Positions 1-4,903 are shown, counted from the first letter of the stretch. The stretch is DNA of 5,073 nt from Candidatus Woesearchaeota archaeon (GCA_016185915.1 JACPMP010000112.1:1-5073), one strand, 5' to 3'. Notes: generated by a model not told the origin, from the sequence alone. Made by a program: numbers and translations.

Positions 1-3000
1 CTTGAGCTTTTCGAGGTTGGTGTGCCATTTATTATTGCCACCAAGCGTACAGTGCCTGAAAGAGTAAATGAATGGAACATACAGTACTTGAAAACCTTTG
101 TCGAAAAGGGCCCTGATAAGTATCCAGGCGCCAATTACATAATAAGGCCTGACGGCAAAAAGAAAAAAATTACAGAAGAAACCAAAGAGGCATCTTTGGA
201 AGAATTACAGCCTGGCTATATTGTTGAGAGGCATTTAATGGATGGCGACATTGCGATATTCAACAGGCAGCCTTCGTTGCACAGAATGAGCATGATGTGC
301 CATCGCGTTAAGGTATTGCCTGGTAAGACGTTAAGGTTGAATCCAGGAGTATGTGTTGCTCCAAACACCTTAGTTCAATTAAGCAGCGGAGTACAAAGAC
401 CAATAGATGAACTAAAAAATTGTTGGAAAGAATCAGAATTAGCAACTTACGATGATAAAAAAGGAATTACAAAAACTGAGTTAAAGAAATTCTGGGGGCT
501 AAAACCAGAAGAGTATGATGCTAAATGTTATGAAATTACAACTGAAAGTGGAAGAAGTATAATTGCTACAGGAGACCATCCGTTCTATACCAAAAACTCG
601 ATAAAAAAAGCATCAGAAATTAAAAAGGGAGATTTAGCCATAATAAGACCTTTAGATGCTCCAGTTTATGAAGAAGTTGATAAAGATTTAGTAACAGAAG
701 ATGGCATTTTAAGAAATTCTCCCAAAGAAACATACACGAAACATACATTGAAAGTACTTAAAGAACTTAGATTAGTCCCTTTAAATTTAATGGACCAAAG
801 AGTTATGATAATTGCAAGGCTTTTGGGTCATTTGTTTGGTGATGGAACCTTTATACTAAAGAAAGATACAGGAAGAATGATATTTAGGGGCCCTAAAAAA
901 GATTTAGAAAATATACAAAAAGATATAGAAAGTTTAGGATTCAAAGCAGGAAAAATTTACATAAAGACAGTTGATAATAAAATAGAAACTATAAAAGGCA
1001 AGGTTTTAAATGTAAAAGGCAGTGGATATGATTTTGAAGTTAGACACAAACCTTTATGCATATTATTTTCTTCTTTAGGCGCACCTAACGGTGACAAAGT
1101 AAAATTAAGTTATGGGGTCCCTGACTGGTTAGTGAATTCTCCCCCCTACATACAAAGAGAATTTTTAGCAAGTTATTTTGGAAGCGAAATGTCCACACCA
1201 AAAATCAGAAAAAATTCTAAAAGCAATTTTAGAAGTTTAGTCTTTAAGTTGTCTAAAATAAATGAGAATTCAAATTCAGGCAAAAAATTTGTAGATGATA
1301 TAATTACAATTCTTAAGAAATTTAATATAAAATTAAGACTTAACAAAATTGAGGAAGGCAATAAAAGGAAAGATGGATATTCAACAAAAGTATTAGTTGC
1401 TTCAATCGATGACGAGATGAGCAAAATAAATTTGTTTGGTAAAATAGGTTACATTTACGATTATAAAAAAGATAATATAGCTAGATTGGCTTATCAGTAT
1501 ATGTTGTCAAAACAGAAAGAGGTAAATAATAGGAATAAAAAATACGATTTGACTAGGGAATTGAGGAAAACAGGCAACAAATTCAAGGAAATTTCAAAAA
1601 GGCTTGATGTTAGTGTTGGCATGCTTGAGAATTGGGTTTATGGAAAATATAAAGCGGGATTGCCAAATATTTTCATTGGATTTGAAGAATGGGCTGGAAA
1701 AAATGCTGATATAAATAATGGTTTTGTTTATGACAAAATAATAGATATACAAGAAACTTATGTGCCATTTGTTTGTGATGTGACTACAACTTTAGAGACA
1801 CATAATTTCTTTGCTAATGGATTTTTGACTGGAAACTGCACTCCTTACAACGCCGACTTTGATGGCGATGAAATGAATCTTCATATTCCGCAGACAGAGG
1901 AGTCAAGGGCAGAAGCAGAAATCTTGATGGAAGTGCAAACACAGCTTATTTCATTGAGATACGGCTTAAGCATAATTGGGTGCACTCAAGATGCAATATC
2001 CGGCAACTATTCCTTGACAAAAGACAACTCAATAAAAAGAGAAGATGCCATTGATTTTTTGTCAGCAGTGGGCATTACAGATTTCTCAAAGCTGCCAAGA
2101 AAAACAATTGTGGCAGGCAAGGAAGTTTTCAGCGTTTTGCTGCCCGACGATTTTAATTATTCTGGGCATTCCCGATTGTGTGATAGGTCAAAGGACAAAT
2201 GCGACAAAGATACTCATGTAGCAATAAAAGATGGCAAGCTTATTTCTGGAGTGATGGATAGAAATTCGCTAGGAGAGGAATCAGGCTTGATGTTGAGAAA
2301 TATCCATCAGAAGTACGGCAAAGATTACAGCATAGATTTTCTTGGCAAGATTTTTAGGCTTGGCATAGAATACTTGTTTAGAATGGGCTTTACAGCTGCA
2401 TTGTCAGACACAGATCTTCCAGAGCCGGCAAAAATGAAGATAAGAGATGACCTTGATGCAGCTAAAAAAGAGGTAGATGCTTTAATCGTACATTTCAAAG
2501 AAGGCAAATTAGAGGCATTCCCTGGAAAAACAATGCAGGAAACATTGGAATTAAGGATACTTGAGGTCTTAAACAAAGCCAGAAACGAGACAGGCAGGAC
2601 AGTTGCAGTTCATGCAGATAAAAGAACCCATACAATGATAATGGCTGAAAGCGGAGCAAGAGGCAATTTGTTAAATTTAGCACAGATGGCTGCTTGTGTA
2701 GGTCAACAGGCAATGAGGGGCAAAAGGATAGAAAAGGGCTTTGAGCAAAGGACTTTATCCAACTTTGAGAAAGGTGACTTGAGTTCTGAAGCTCACGGCT
2801 TTATTAGCAACGGATTTAAAAATGGATTGACTCCTGCAGAATTTTTCTTTGGCTCAATGACAGGCCGAGATTCATTAATGGATACTGCATTAAGAACGCC
2901 GAAAAGCGGTTATTTGTACAGAAGGTTGGCAAATGCGATGCAGGACTTGAAAGTGGAATACGACAATACTGTCAGGGATGCTTCCAAAAAAGTCATACAG

Positions 3001-3084
3001 TTCGAGTACGGCGAAGATGGCATTGATGTTTCAAAGTCAGAAAATGGGGTTATTAATGTGAAGAGGATAATACAAACAATTTAA
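1..3084 (+). CDS. rpoA1: DNA-directed RNA polymerase subunit A' (Rpo1N), 5'-truncated by the window and interrupted by an intein
   Basis: This is the N-terminal half of the largest archaeal RNA polymerase subunit, which supplies the Mg-binding active centre and bridge helix. The frame is open from base 1, so the true start lies upstream; the GTG at 22 is internal (VGVP motif). Visible landmarks are TVPERVNEWN (49-78), KYPGANYIIRPDG, the NRQPSLHR motif (about 262-285), the catalytic NADFDGDEMN (1849-1878), and the bridge helix with TALRTPKSGYLYRRL (about 2830-2940). The chain ends at 3082-3084 shortly after FEYGEDGID, which is the normal A'/A'' split point. An intein occupies 352-1836. Removing it leaves 117 plus 415 residues and joins NPGV to CTPYNADFDGDE, a canonical A' sequence. 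A usual A' is roughly 880 residues, so about 350 are missing upstream. Two Cys (codons 2179 and 2200) lie where some archaeal A' chains carry a Cys cluster. The normal downstream partner rpoA'' is absent. Confidence 0.97.
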   Translation, partial: LELFEVGVPFIIATKRTVPERVNEWNIQYLKTFVEKGPDKYPGANYIIRPDGKKKKITEETKEASLEELQPGYIVERHLMDGDIAIFNRQPSLHRMSMMCHRVKVLPGKTLRLNPGVCVAPNTLVQLSSGVQRPIDELKNCWKESELATYDDKKGITKTELKKFWGLKPEEYDAKCYEITTESGRSIIATGDHPFYTKNSIKKASEIKKGDLAIIRPLDAPVYEEVDKDLVTEDGILRNSPKETYTKHTLKVLKELRLVPLNLMDQRVMIIARLLGHLFGDGTFILKKDTGRMIFRGPKKDLENIQKDIESLGFKAGKIYIKTVDNKIETIKGKVLNVKGSGYDFEVRHKPLCILFSSLGAPNGDKVKLSYGVPDWLVNSPPYIQREFLASYFGSEMSTPKIRKNSKSNFRSLVFKLSKINENSNSGKKFVDDIITILKKFNIKLRLNKIEEGNKRKDGYSTKVLVASIDDEMSKINLFGKIGYIYDYKKDNIARLAYQYMLSKQKEVNNRNKKYDLTRELRKTGNKFKEISKRLDVSVGMLENWVYGKYKAGLPNIFIGFEEWAGKNADINNGFVYDKIIDIQETYVPFVCDVTTTLETHNFFANGFLTGNCTPYNADFDGDEMNLHIPQTEESRAEAEILMEVQTQLISLRYGLSIIGCTQDAISGNYSLTKDNSIKREDAIDFLSAVGITDFSKLPRKTIVAGKEVFSVLLPDDFNYSGHSRLCDRSKDKCDKDTHVAIKDGKLISGVMDRNSLGEESGLMLRNIHQKYGKDYSIDFLGKIFRLGIEYLFRMGFTAALSDTDLPEPAKMKIRDDLDAAKKEVDALIVHFKEGKLEAFPGKTMQETLELRILEVLNKARNETGRTVAVHADKRTHTMIMAESGARGNLLNLAQMAACVGQQAMRGKRIEKGFEQRTLSNFEKGDLSSEAHGFISNGFKNGLTPAEFFFGSMTGRDSLMDTALRTPKSGYLYRRLANAMQDLKVEYDNTVRDASKKVIQFEYGEDGIDVSKSENGVINVKRIIQTI
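820..1194 (+). other. LAGLIDADG homing endonuclease core of the intein
   Basis: The two dodecapeptide motifs (820-846 and 1162-1191) bracket the core of a monomeric LAGLIDADG nuclease. In the family each motif forms a packing helix that ends in a catalytic metal-binding acid; Asp (codon 841) and Glu (codon 1186) are in place here. The expected target would be an intein-free rpoA' allele across the join now split at 351/1837. The domain continues to roughly 1450. Activity is inferred, not shown. Confidence 0.85.
1561..1662 (+). other. Helix-turn-helix-like segment inside the intein
   Basis: Intein residues about 404-437 read as a short helix, a turn and a recognition-like helix: FKEISKRLDVSVGMLENW resembles the xxEIAxxLGVSxxTVxxW pattern of HTH proteins. 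It lies between the endonuclease core and C-terminal splicing block F, where some large inteins carry extra DNA-binding modules. It may add target-site contacts for the nuclease. The call rests on pattern alone. Confidence 0.6.
1849..1869 (+). other. Catalytic Mg-binding motif NADFDGD of RNA polymerase
   Basis: The three Asp residues (codons 1855, 1861, 1867) hold the catalytic Mg2+ ion in all multisubunit RNA polymerases. They lie four residues after the intein's C-terminal splice junction, so unspliced precursor would have a 495-residue domain next to the active site. Confidence 0.97.
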
Positions 3085-3206
3085 TAAAAATCTTAAAATA
3101 TTGTTTAATAAAAAATTTTAATGGTGTAAAAGCATTATGGGCTGTGAAGGACAAAAAAATATAATGAAATACCCTGATTTCACAAAAATTAAACATTGCT
3201 AAAACT

Positions 3207-3238
3207 CAATAACGATTGAACATTAGCGGAAACTCATT
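3207..3238 (+). repeat. Intergenic repeat, copy 1
   Basis: It starts with CAATAACGATTGAACA and continues TTAGCGGAAACTCATT. The first 16 bases recur exactly at 4838-4853 in the rps12-rps7 spacer. The whole unit recurs imperfectly at 3335-3365; over the first 19 positions the two local copies differ at three. The bases before it (AAAACT) are also shared with the distant copy. Confidence 0.6.
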
Positions 3239-3334
3239 TAAAAATAAACATCAAACAAAAACATAAATTTCACATTAACAAGAAATAACATAATTTACTA
3301 ATGTAGAAACAAAAAAATCAACAATGAAAAAATT

Positions 3335-3365
3335 CAATGACGACTAAACATTAATGAAATTCATT
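3335..3365 (+). repeat. Intergenic repeat, copy 2 (degenerate)
   Basis: CAATGACGACTAAACATTA matches 16 of the first 19 positions of the copy at 3207, followed by ATGAAATTCATT against GCGGAAACTCATT. Its right half overlaps the palindrome at 3351-3367. The AT-rich background makes part of this similarity cheap, so confidence is modest. Confidence 0.45.
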
Positions 3366-3367
3366 AA
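3351..3367 (+). repeat. 17-nt palindrome TTAATGAA-A-TTCATTAA
   Basis: Two perfect 8-nt inverted arms flank a single A. The size and symmetry would suit a dimeric regulator's operator. A hairpin is unlikely with a 1-nt loop. It lies about 125 nt upstream of rpl30e, too far for a classical archaeal operator over the TATA box, and chance in AT-rich DNA is possible. Confidence 0.4.
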
Positions 3368-3389
3368 AAATAATGAAATTCAATAAACA
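3352..3389 (+). repeat. Tandem 19-nt duplication
   Basis: Units 3352-3370 and 3371-3389 match at 17 of 19 positions; both begin TAATGAAATTCA. It is probably a local slippage or duplication product in AT-rich spacer DNA. Confidence 0.5.
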
Positions 3390-3460
3390 TTTTCAATAAA
3401 AAATTTCAACAATCCGTAACAACTTTTGGATTCACAGCAATAAGAAAGTAAACTGTTGTG

Positions 3461-3468
3461 ATTATTAA
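3461..3468 (+). promoter_or_regulatory. Weak candidate TATA box for rpl30e-nusA
   Basis: ATTATTAA is centred about 26 nt before the rpl30e ATG. Since archaeal TATA boxes lie about 25-27 nt before the transcription start, this would give a leaderless or nearly leaderless mRNA, consistent with the lack of a Shine-Dalgarno sequence there. The spacer is so AT-rich that similar strings are frequent. Confidence 0.35.
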
Positions 3469-3490
3469 TGAATAATCAAAAAATAAGAAA

Positions 3491-3775
3491 ATGACAGGAA
3501 AAATAAATGCAGCCGAAATTAAAAAAATGTTAAAATCCAGCAATGTAGTGATAGGCACAGAGAGGGCTATAAAGAGCCTGAAGCTAGGCAAGGTGCAGAA
3601 GGTTTTAGTAAGCTCAAACTGCTCAGCTAGTGTGGAAAAGGACATCAACTACTATGCAGGATTAAGCGGTGCAGAATTTCATAAGCTGGATTACCCAAAT
3701 GATGAACTAAGCGTAATATGCAAGAAGCCATTTTCTATCTCTGTTTTAGCATTACTCAAAGGTGCAAGTAAGTGA
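3491..3775 (+). CDS. rpl30e: Large-subunit ribosomal protein eL30
   Basis: This 94-residue protein is the right size for the L30e family, a single alpha/beta RNA-binding domain found in archaea and eukaryotes that binds kink-turn RNA on the large ribosomal subunit. Family features seen are NVVIGTERAIKSLKLGK near the N-terminus (residues 18-34), the kink-turn-contacting SSNCSASVEKDI segment (41-52), the helix INYYAGLSG, and the C-terminal CKKPFSISVLALL (77-89). The ATG at 3491 is the only sensible start: a stop codon lies in frame at 3473-3475 with no other start between. No Shine-Dalgarno sequence precedes it. Its stop overlaps the nusA start by four bases, so the two genes are co-transcribed and probably translationally coupled. 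In most archaea rpoA'' lies directly upstream; here there is a 406-nt spacer. L7Ae is a related family but fits less well, given this C-terminus and neighbourhood. Confidence 0.93.
   Translation: MTGKINAAEIKKMLKSSNVVIGTERAIKSLKLGKVQKVLVSSNCSASVEKDINYYAGLSGAEFHKLDYPNDELSVICKKPFSISVLALLKGASK
3758..3764 (+). promoter_or_regulatory. Shine-Dalgarno-like site for nusA
   Basis: AAAGGTG lies inside the end of rpl30e, seven bases before the nusA GTG. GGTG can pair with the CACC part of the 16S rRNA 3' end. It supports the GTG at 3772 as the start. Genes here that open their own transcript (rpl30e, rps12, rps7) have no such site. Confidence 0.6.
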
Positions 3776-4185
3776 ATAAGATTAAGTATGATTCTGATTC
3801 GATGAAATTAATTACACTTTTTGAGTCTATGACTGGCGCTAAGGTCAGAGACTGCATTTCCAATGAAAAACTTATTTTTGTAATTGAAGAAAATGAAATG
3901 GGCAAAGCAATTGGCAAAAAGGGCATCAACATAAAAAGAATTGAAAATTCATTGAAGAAAAAGATAAAGCTCATTGAATTCAGCAATGATATTTCGCAGT
4001 TTGTAAAAAACATGATTTATCCCATTGAAGCATTGGACATCAAGTTTGAGAATGGAATTGTAACTATTCATGGAAAAGATACAAGCACAAAGGCGATGCT
4101 CATAGGAAGGGAGCATCAGAACATAAATCATTTGAAAGATATTGTAAAGAGATATTTTGATGCTAAAGAAGTAAAGGTTGTATAG
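3772..4185 (+). CDS. nusA: Archaeal NusA-like transcription factor (two KH domains)
   Basis: The 137-residue product matches the short archaeal NusA, which lacks the bacterial polymerase-binding N-terminal and S1 domains and consists of two tandem type II KH RNA-binding domains. KH1 (about residues 31-72) has the GxxG loop in MGKAIGKKGINIKRIE (Gly48, Gly51). KH2 (about 85-137) has a degenerate loop, LIGREHQNINHLKDIVKRYF (about 110-129), as is usual for the second domain. It is thought to act in transcription termination or elongation by binding nascent RNA; its exact archaeal role is less settled than in bacteria. The GTG start overlaps the rpl30e stop as GTGA, with a Shine-Dalgarno-like AAAGGTG upstream. 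The first ATG in frame (3802) would remove the start of the domain. Position between rpl30e and rps12 is the classical archaeal order. The stop is TAG at 4183-4185, 56 bases before rps12. Confidence 0.93.
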   Translation: MNKIKYDSDSMKLITLFESMTGAKVRDCISNEKLIFVIEENEMGKAIGKKGINIKRIENSLKKKIKLIEFSNDISQFVKNMIYPIEALDIKFENGIVTIHGKDTSTKAMLIGREHQNINHLKDIVKRYFDAKEVKVV

Positions 4186-4210
4186 AAAAGCAATAAACAT
4201 CATACAAAAC

Positions 4211-4218
4211 TTTAAAAA
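4211..4218 (+). promoter_or_regulatory. TATA box of a leaderless rps12 promoter
   Basis: TTTAAAAA is preceded by purine-rich ACAAAAC, which could serve as a BRE. Its centre lies about 27 nt before the rps12 ATG at 4242, so transcription would start at or next to the start codon. No Shine-Dalgarno sequence is present in the 56-nt gap. This suggests rps12 has its own promoter in addition to any read-through from nusA. Confidence 0.65.
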
Positions 4219-4241
4219 TCAACGAAAAATACCAGACTACA

Positions 4242-4679
4242 ATGGGAAAAAAAGCACGCGGGTTGAGTGCAGGCAAGAAATTAAGAGAAAGAAGAAATAA
4301 GGGCAGATGGCACTATCACCCTTATATTAAGAGAGTTTTGCGCTTAAAAGAGCGCTCAGACCCCTTAGGCGGAGCGTCACAAGCGCGCGGCATTGTTTTG
4401 GAAAAGGTCCAGTTAGAAGCAAAACAACCTAATAGCGGAATGCGTAAGTGCGTTCGCGTGCAATTGATTAAGAATGGCAGGCAAGTAACAGCGTTCTGCC
4501 CAAGAGATGGTGCAACAAAAATGATAGACGAGCATGATGAGGTTATAATTGAATGCATAGGCGGTGCGATGGGCAAATCAAAAGGCGACATTCCTGGTGT
4601 CAGATGGCAGGTTATAAAGGTTAATGACCAGAGCTTAGATGCGTTATTAAAAGGCAGGATAGAAAAGGCAAGGAAGTAA
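4242..4679 (+). CDS. rps12: Small-subunit ribosomal protein uS12 (archaeal type)
   Basis: uS12 lies at the decoding centre of the 30S subunit and takes part in tRNA selection and fidelity. The 145-residue length is normal for the archaeal/eukaryotic form (bacterial S12 is about 124). Seen in order are a basic N-terminal extension with GLSAGKKLRERRNKGRW, the LGGASQARGIVLEK segment (43-55), the conserved decoding loop as KQPNSGMRKCVRVQL (61-75), GRQVTAFCPRDGATKMIDEHDEVIIE (starts at 79), and the second loop KGDIPGVRWQVIKVN (114-128). The first loop reads PNSG-M where the near-universal form is PNSA-I. The ATG is the first start in frame after the TATA box and gives the expected MGKKARG opening. 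The start of the gene is more GC-rich than its surroundings, as is common for highly expressed genes. It is followed by a T-rich terminator candidate and a 252-nt spacer before rps7. Confidence 0.97.
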   Translation: MGKKARGLSAGKKLRERRNKGRWHYHPYIKRVLRLKERSDPLGGASQARGIVLEKVQLEAKQPNSGMRKCVRVQLIKNGRQVTAFCPRDGATKMIDEHDEVIIECIGGAMGKSKGDIPGVRWQVIKVNDQSLDALLKGRIEKARK

Positions 4680-4693
4680 AGAATTTGATAATG

Positions 4694-4707
4694 TTTTTAT
4701 TATTTTT
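4694..4707 (+). terminator. T-rich terminator candidate after rps12
   Basis: TTTTTATTATTTTT begins 14 bases after the rps12 stop. Archaeal polymerases terminate intrinsically at T-rich tracts in the non-template strand without needing a hairpin. It contrasts with the otherwise A-rich spacers on this strand and fits rps7 having its own promoter. Confidence 0.55.
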
Positions 4708-4837
4708 GAAGATTAAATTTTAATGGCAAAATATTTAATGCTCCATGTGAGATAAAAGCAGATGACAAATAATATAAAGTTCACATTAAATAAAACATAT
4801 TAAAAATAAAATTGAAAATTAAATCAATTAAAAACTC

Positions 4838-4853
4838 CAATAACGATTGAACA
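4838..4853 (+). repeat. Intergenic repeat, copy 3 (16-nt core)
   Basis: CAATAACGATTGAACA is identical to 3207-3222 in the rpoA'-rpl30e spacer, 1.6 kb away, and is preceded in both places by AAAACT. Similarity stops after the core; here the sequence runs on into the hairpin at 4861. The core contains an ACG trinucleotide and is less trivial than plain AT-rich sequence. Confidence 0.6.
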
Positions 4854-4860
4854 GTCGAAT

Positions 4861-4883
4861 GCGAGTGAACTCGTTTCACTCGC
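4861..4883 (+). repeat. Perfect 9-bp GC-rich hairpin upstream of rps7
   Basis: Arms GCGAGTGAA (4861-4869) and TTCACTCGC (4875-4883) flank a CTCGT loop. Short outer arms CAGT (4852-4855) and ACTG (4889-4892) could extend it across an internal loop. A competing small hairpin, CGAG-TGAA-CTCG (4862-4873), is possible. It is a GC island in a very AT-rich spacer and ends about 12 nt before the probable rps7 TATA box. It has no following T tract, so it is not a typical terminator. Confidence 0.75.
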
Positions 4884-4894
4884 TCACAACTGAC

Positions 4895-4903
4895 TATTAA
4901 AAA
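4895..4903 (+). promoter_or_regulatory. Candidate TATA box for rps7
   Basis: TATTAAAAA is centred about 33 nt before the rps7 ATG, predicting a transcription start near 4925 and a 5' leader of only a few bases. No Shine-Dalgarno sequence precedes the ATG. The AT-rich background lowers certainty. Confidence 0.45.

Larger units (their letters stand above)
352..1836 (+). mobile_element. In-frame LAGLIDADG intein (495 aa) in the RpoA' active centre
   Basis: This is a self-splicing protein element with a homing-endonuclease domain. Block A starts at Cys1 (codon 352, CVAPNTLVQL). Block B is TGDHPF with Thr73 and His76 (568-585). Endonuclease motif 1 is LLGHLFGDG (820-846, acidic Asp164). A block-D-like VPDWLV precedes motif 2, FLASYFGSEM (1162-1191, acidic Glu279). 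Motif spacing is 115 residues, usual for a two-motif monomeric enzyme. Block F runs VCDVTTTLETHNFFANG and contains His484. Block G is FLTGN, ending in Asn495 and followed by extein Cys+1 (codon 1837). All class 1 splicing residues are present except the penultimate His, which is Gly494. A helix-turn-helix-like segment sits at 1561-1662. Both endonuclease acids are kept, so homing activity is plausible, although motif 2 has Met where Gly is usual. Glycine codons differ from the host gene (GGC 9 of 35, against 21 of 33 in the C-extein), suggesting separate ancestry. Confidence 0.95.
3085..3490 (+). other. Gene-free, A-rich spacer where rpoA'' would be expected
   Basis: I find no credible gene in these 406 bases and no recognisable remnant of rpoA''. 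The + strand is strongly A-rich and G-poor: 3241-3300 contains 36 A, 14 T, 9 C and 1 G. It contains two copies of an imperfect ~32-nt repeat (3207-3238 and 3335-3365), a 17-nt palindrome (3351-3367) and a 19-nt tandem duplication (3352-3389). The rpl30e promoter probably lies near its right end. No clear T-rich terminator for rpoA' is visible beyond a few short T runs just after the stop codon. Confidence 0.8.

Noticed and set aside
22..24. GTG at the window's left edge as the start of rpoA'
   Set aside because: The frame stays open to base 1 and the residues before it (LELFEVG) continue the conserved A' sequence, so it is internal.
352..1836. Insertion sequence or group I intron rather than intein
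   Set aside because: The insert keeps the frame without stops, has intein blocks A, B, F and G at its ends, and shows no terminal inverted repeats or intron core.
3137..3202. A 21-codon reading frame in the spacer, starting ATG and ending TAA, with two Cys
   Set aside because: Too short to support, no Shine-Dalgarno sequence or convincing promoter, and no family recognised. Random frames of this size are common.
3207..3389. CRISPR-like array
   Set aside because: Repeat copies are few, imperfect and irregularly spaced, with no unique spacers of constant length and no cas genes.
3085..3490. Possible decayed remnant of rpoA''
   Set aside because: No reading frame here shows any A''-like motif, and composition is unlike coding sequence of the neighbours.
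3406..3648. Reverse-strand frame with a hydrophobic product
   Set aside because: Mostly antisense to rpl30e; its content follows from the opposite strand of a well-supported gene. Similar reverse frames at 1173-1424, 2325-2576, 2495-2713, 3756-4013, 3949-4203 and 4322-4591 were rejected for the same reason.
4861..4883. Hairpin as an intrinsic terminator of rps12
   Set aside because: It lies about 180 nt after the stop, has no T tract after it, and archaeal termination does not need hairpins; the T-rich tract at 4694-4707 is a better candidate.
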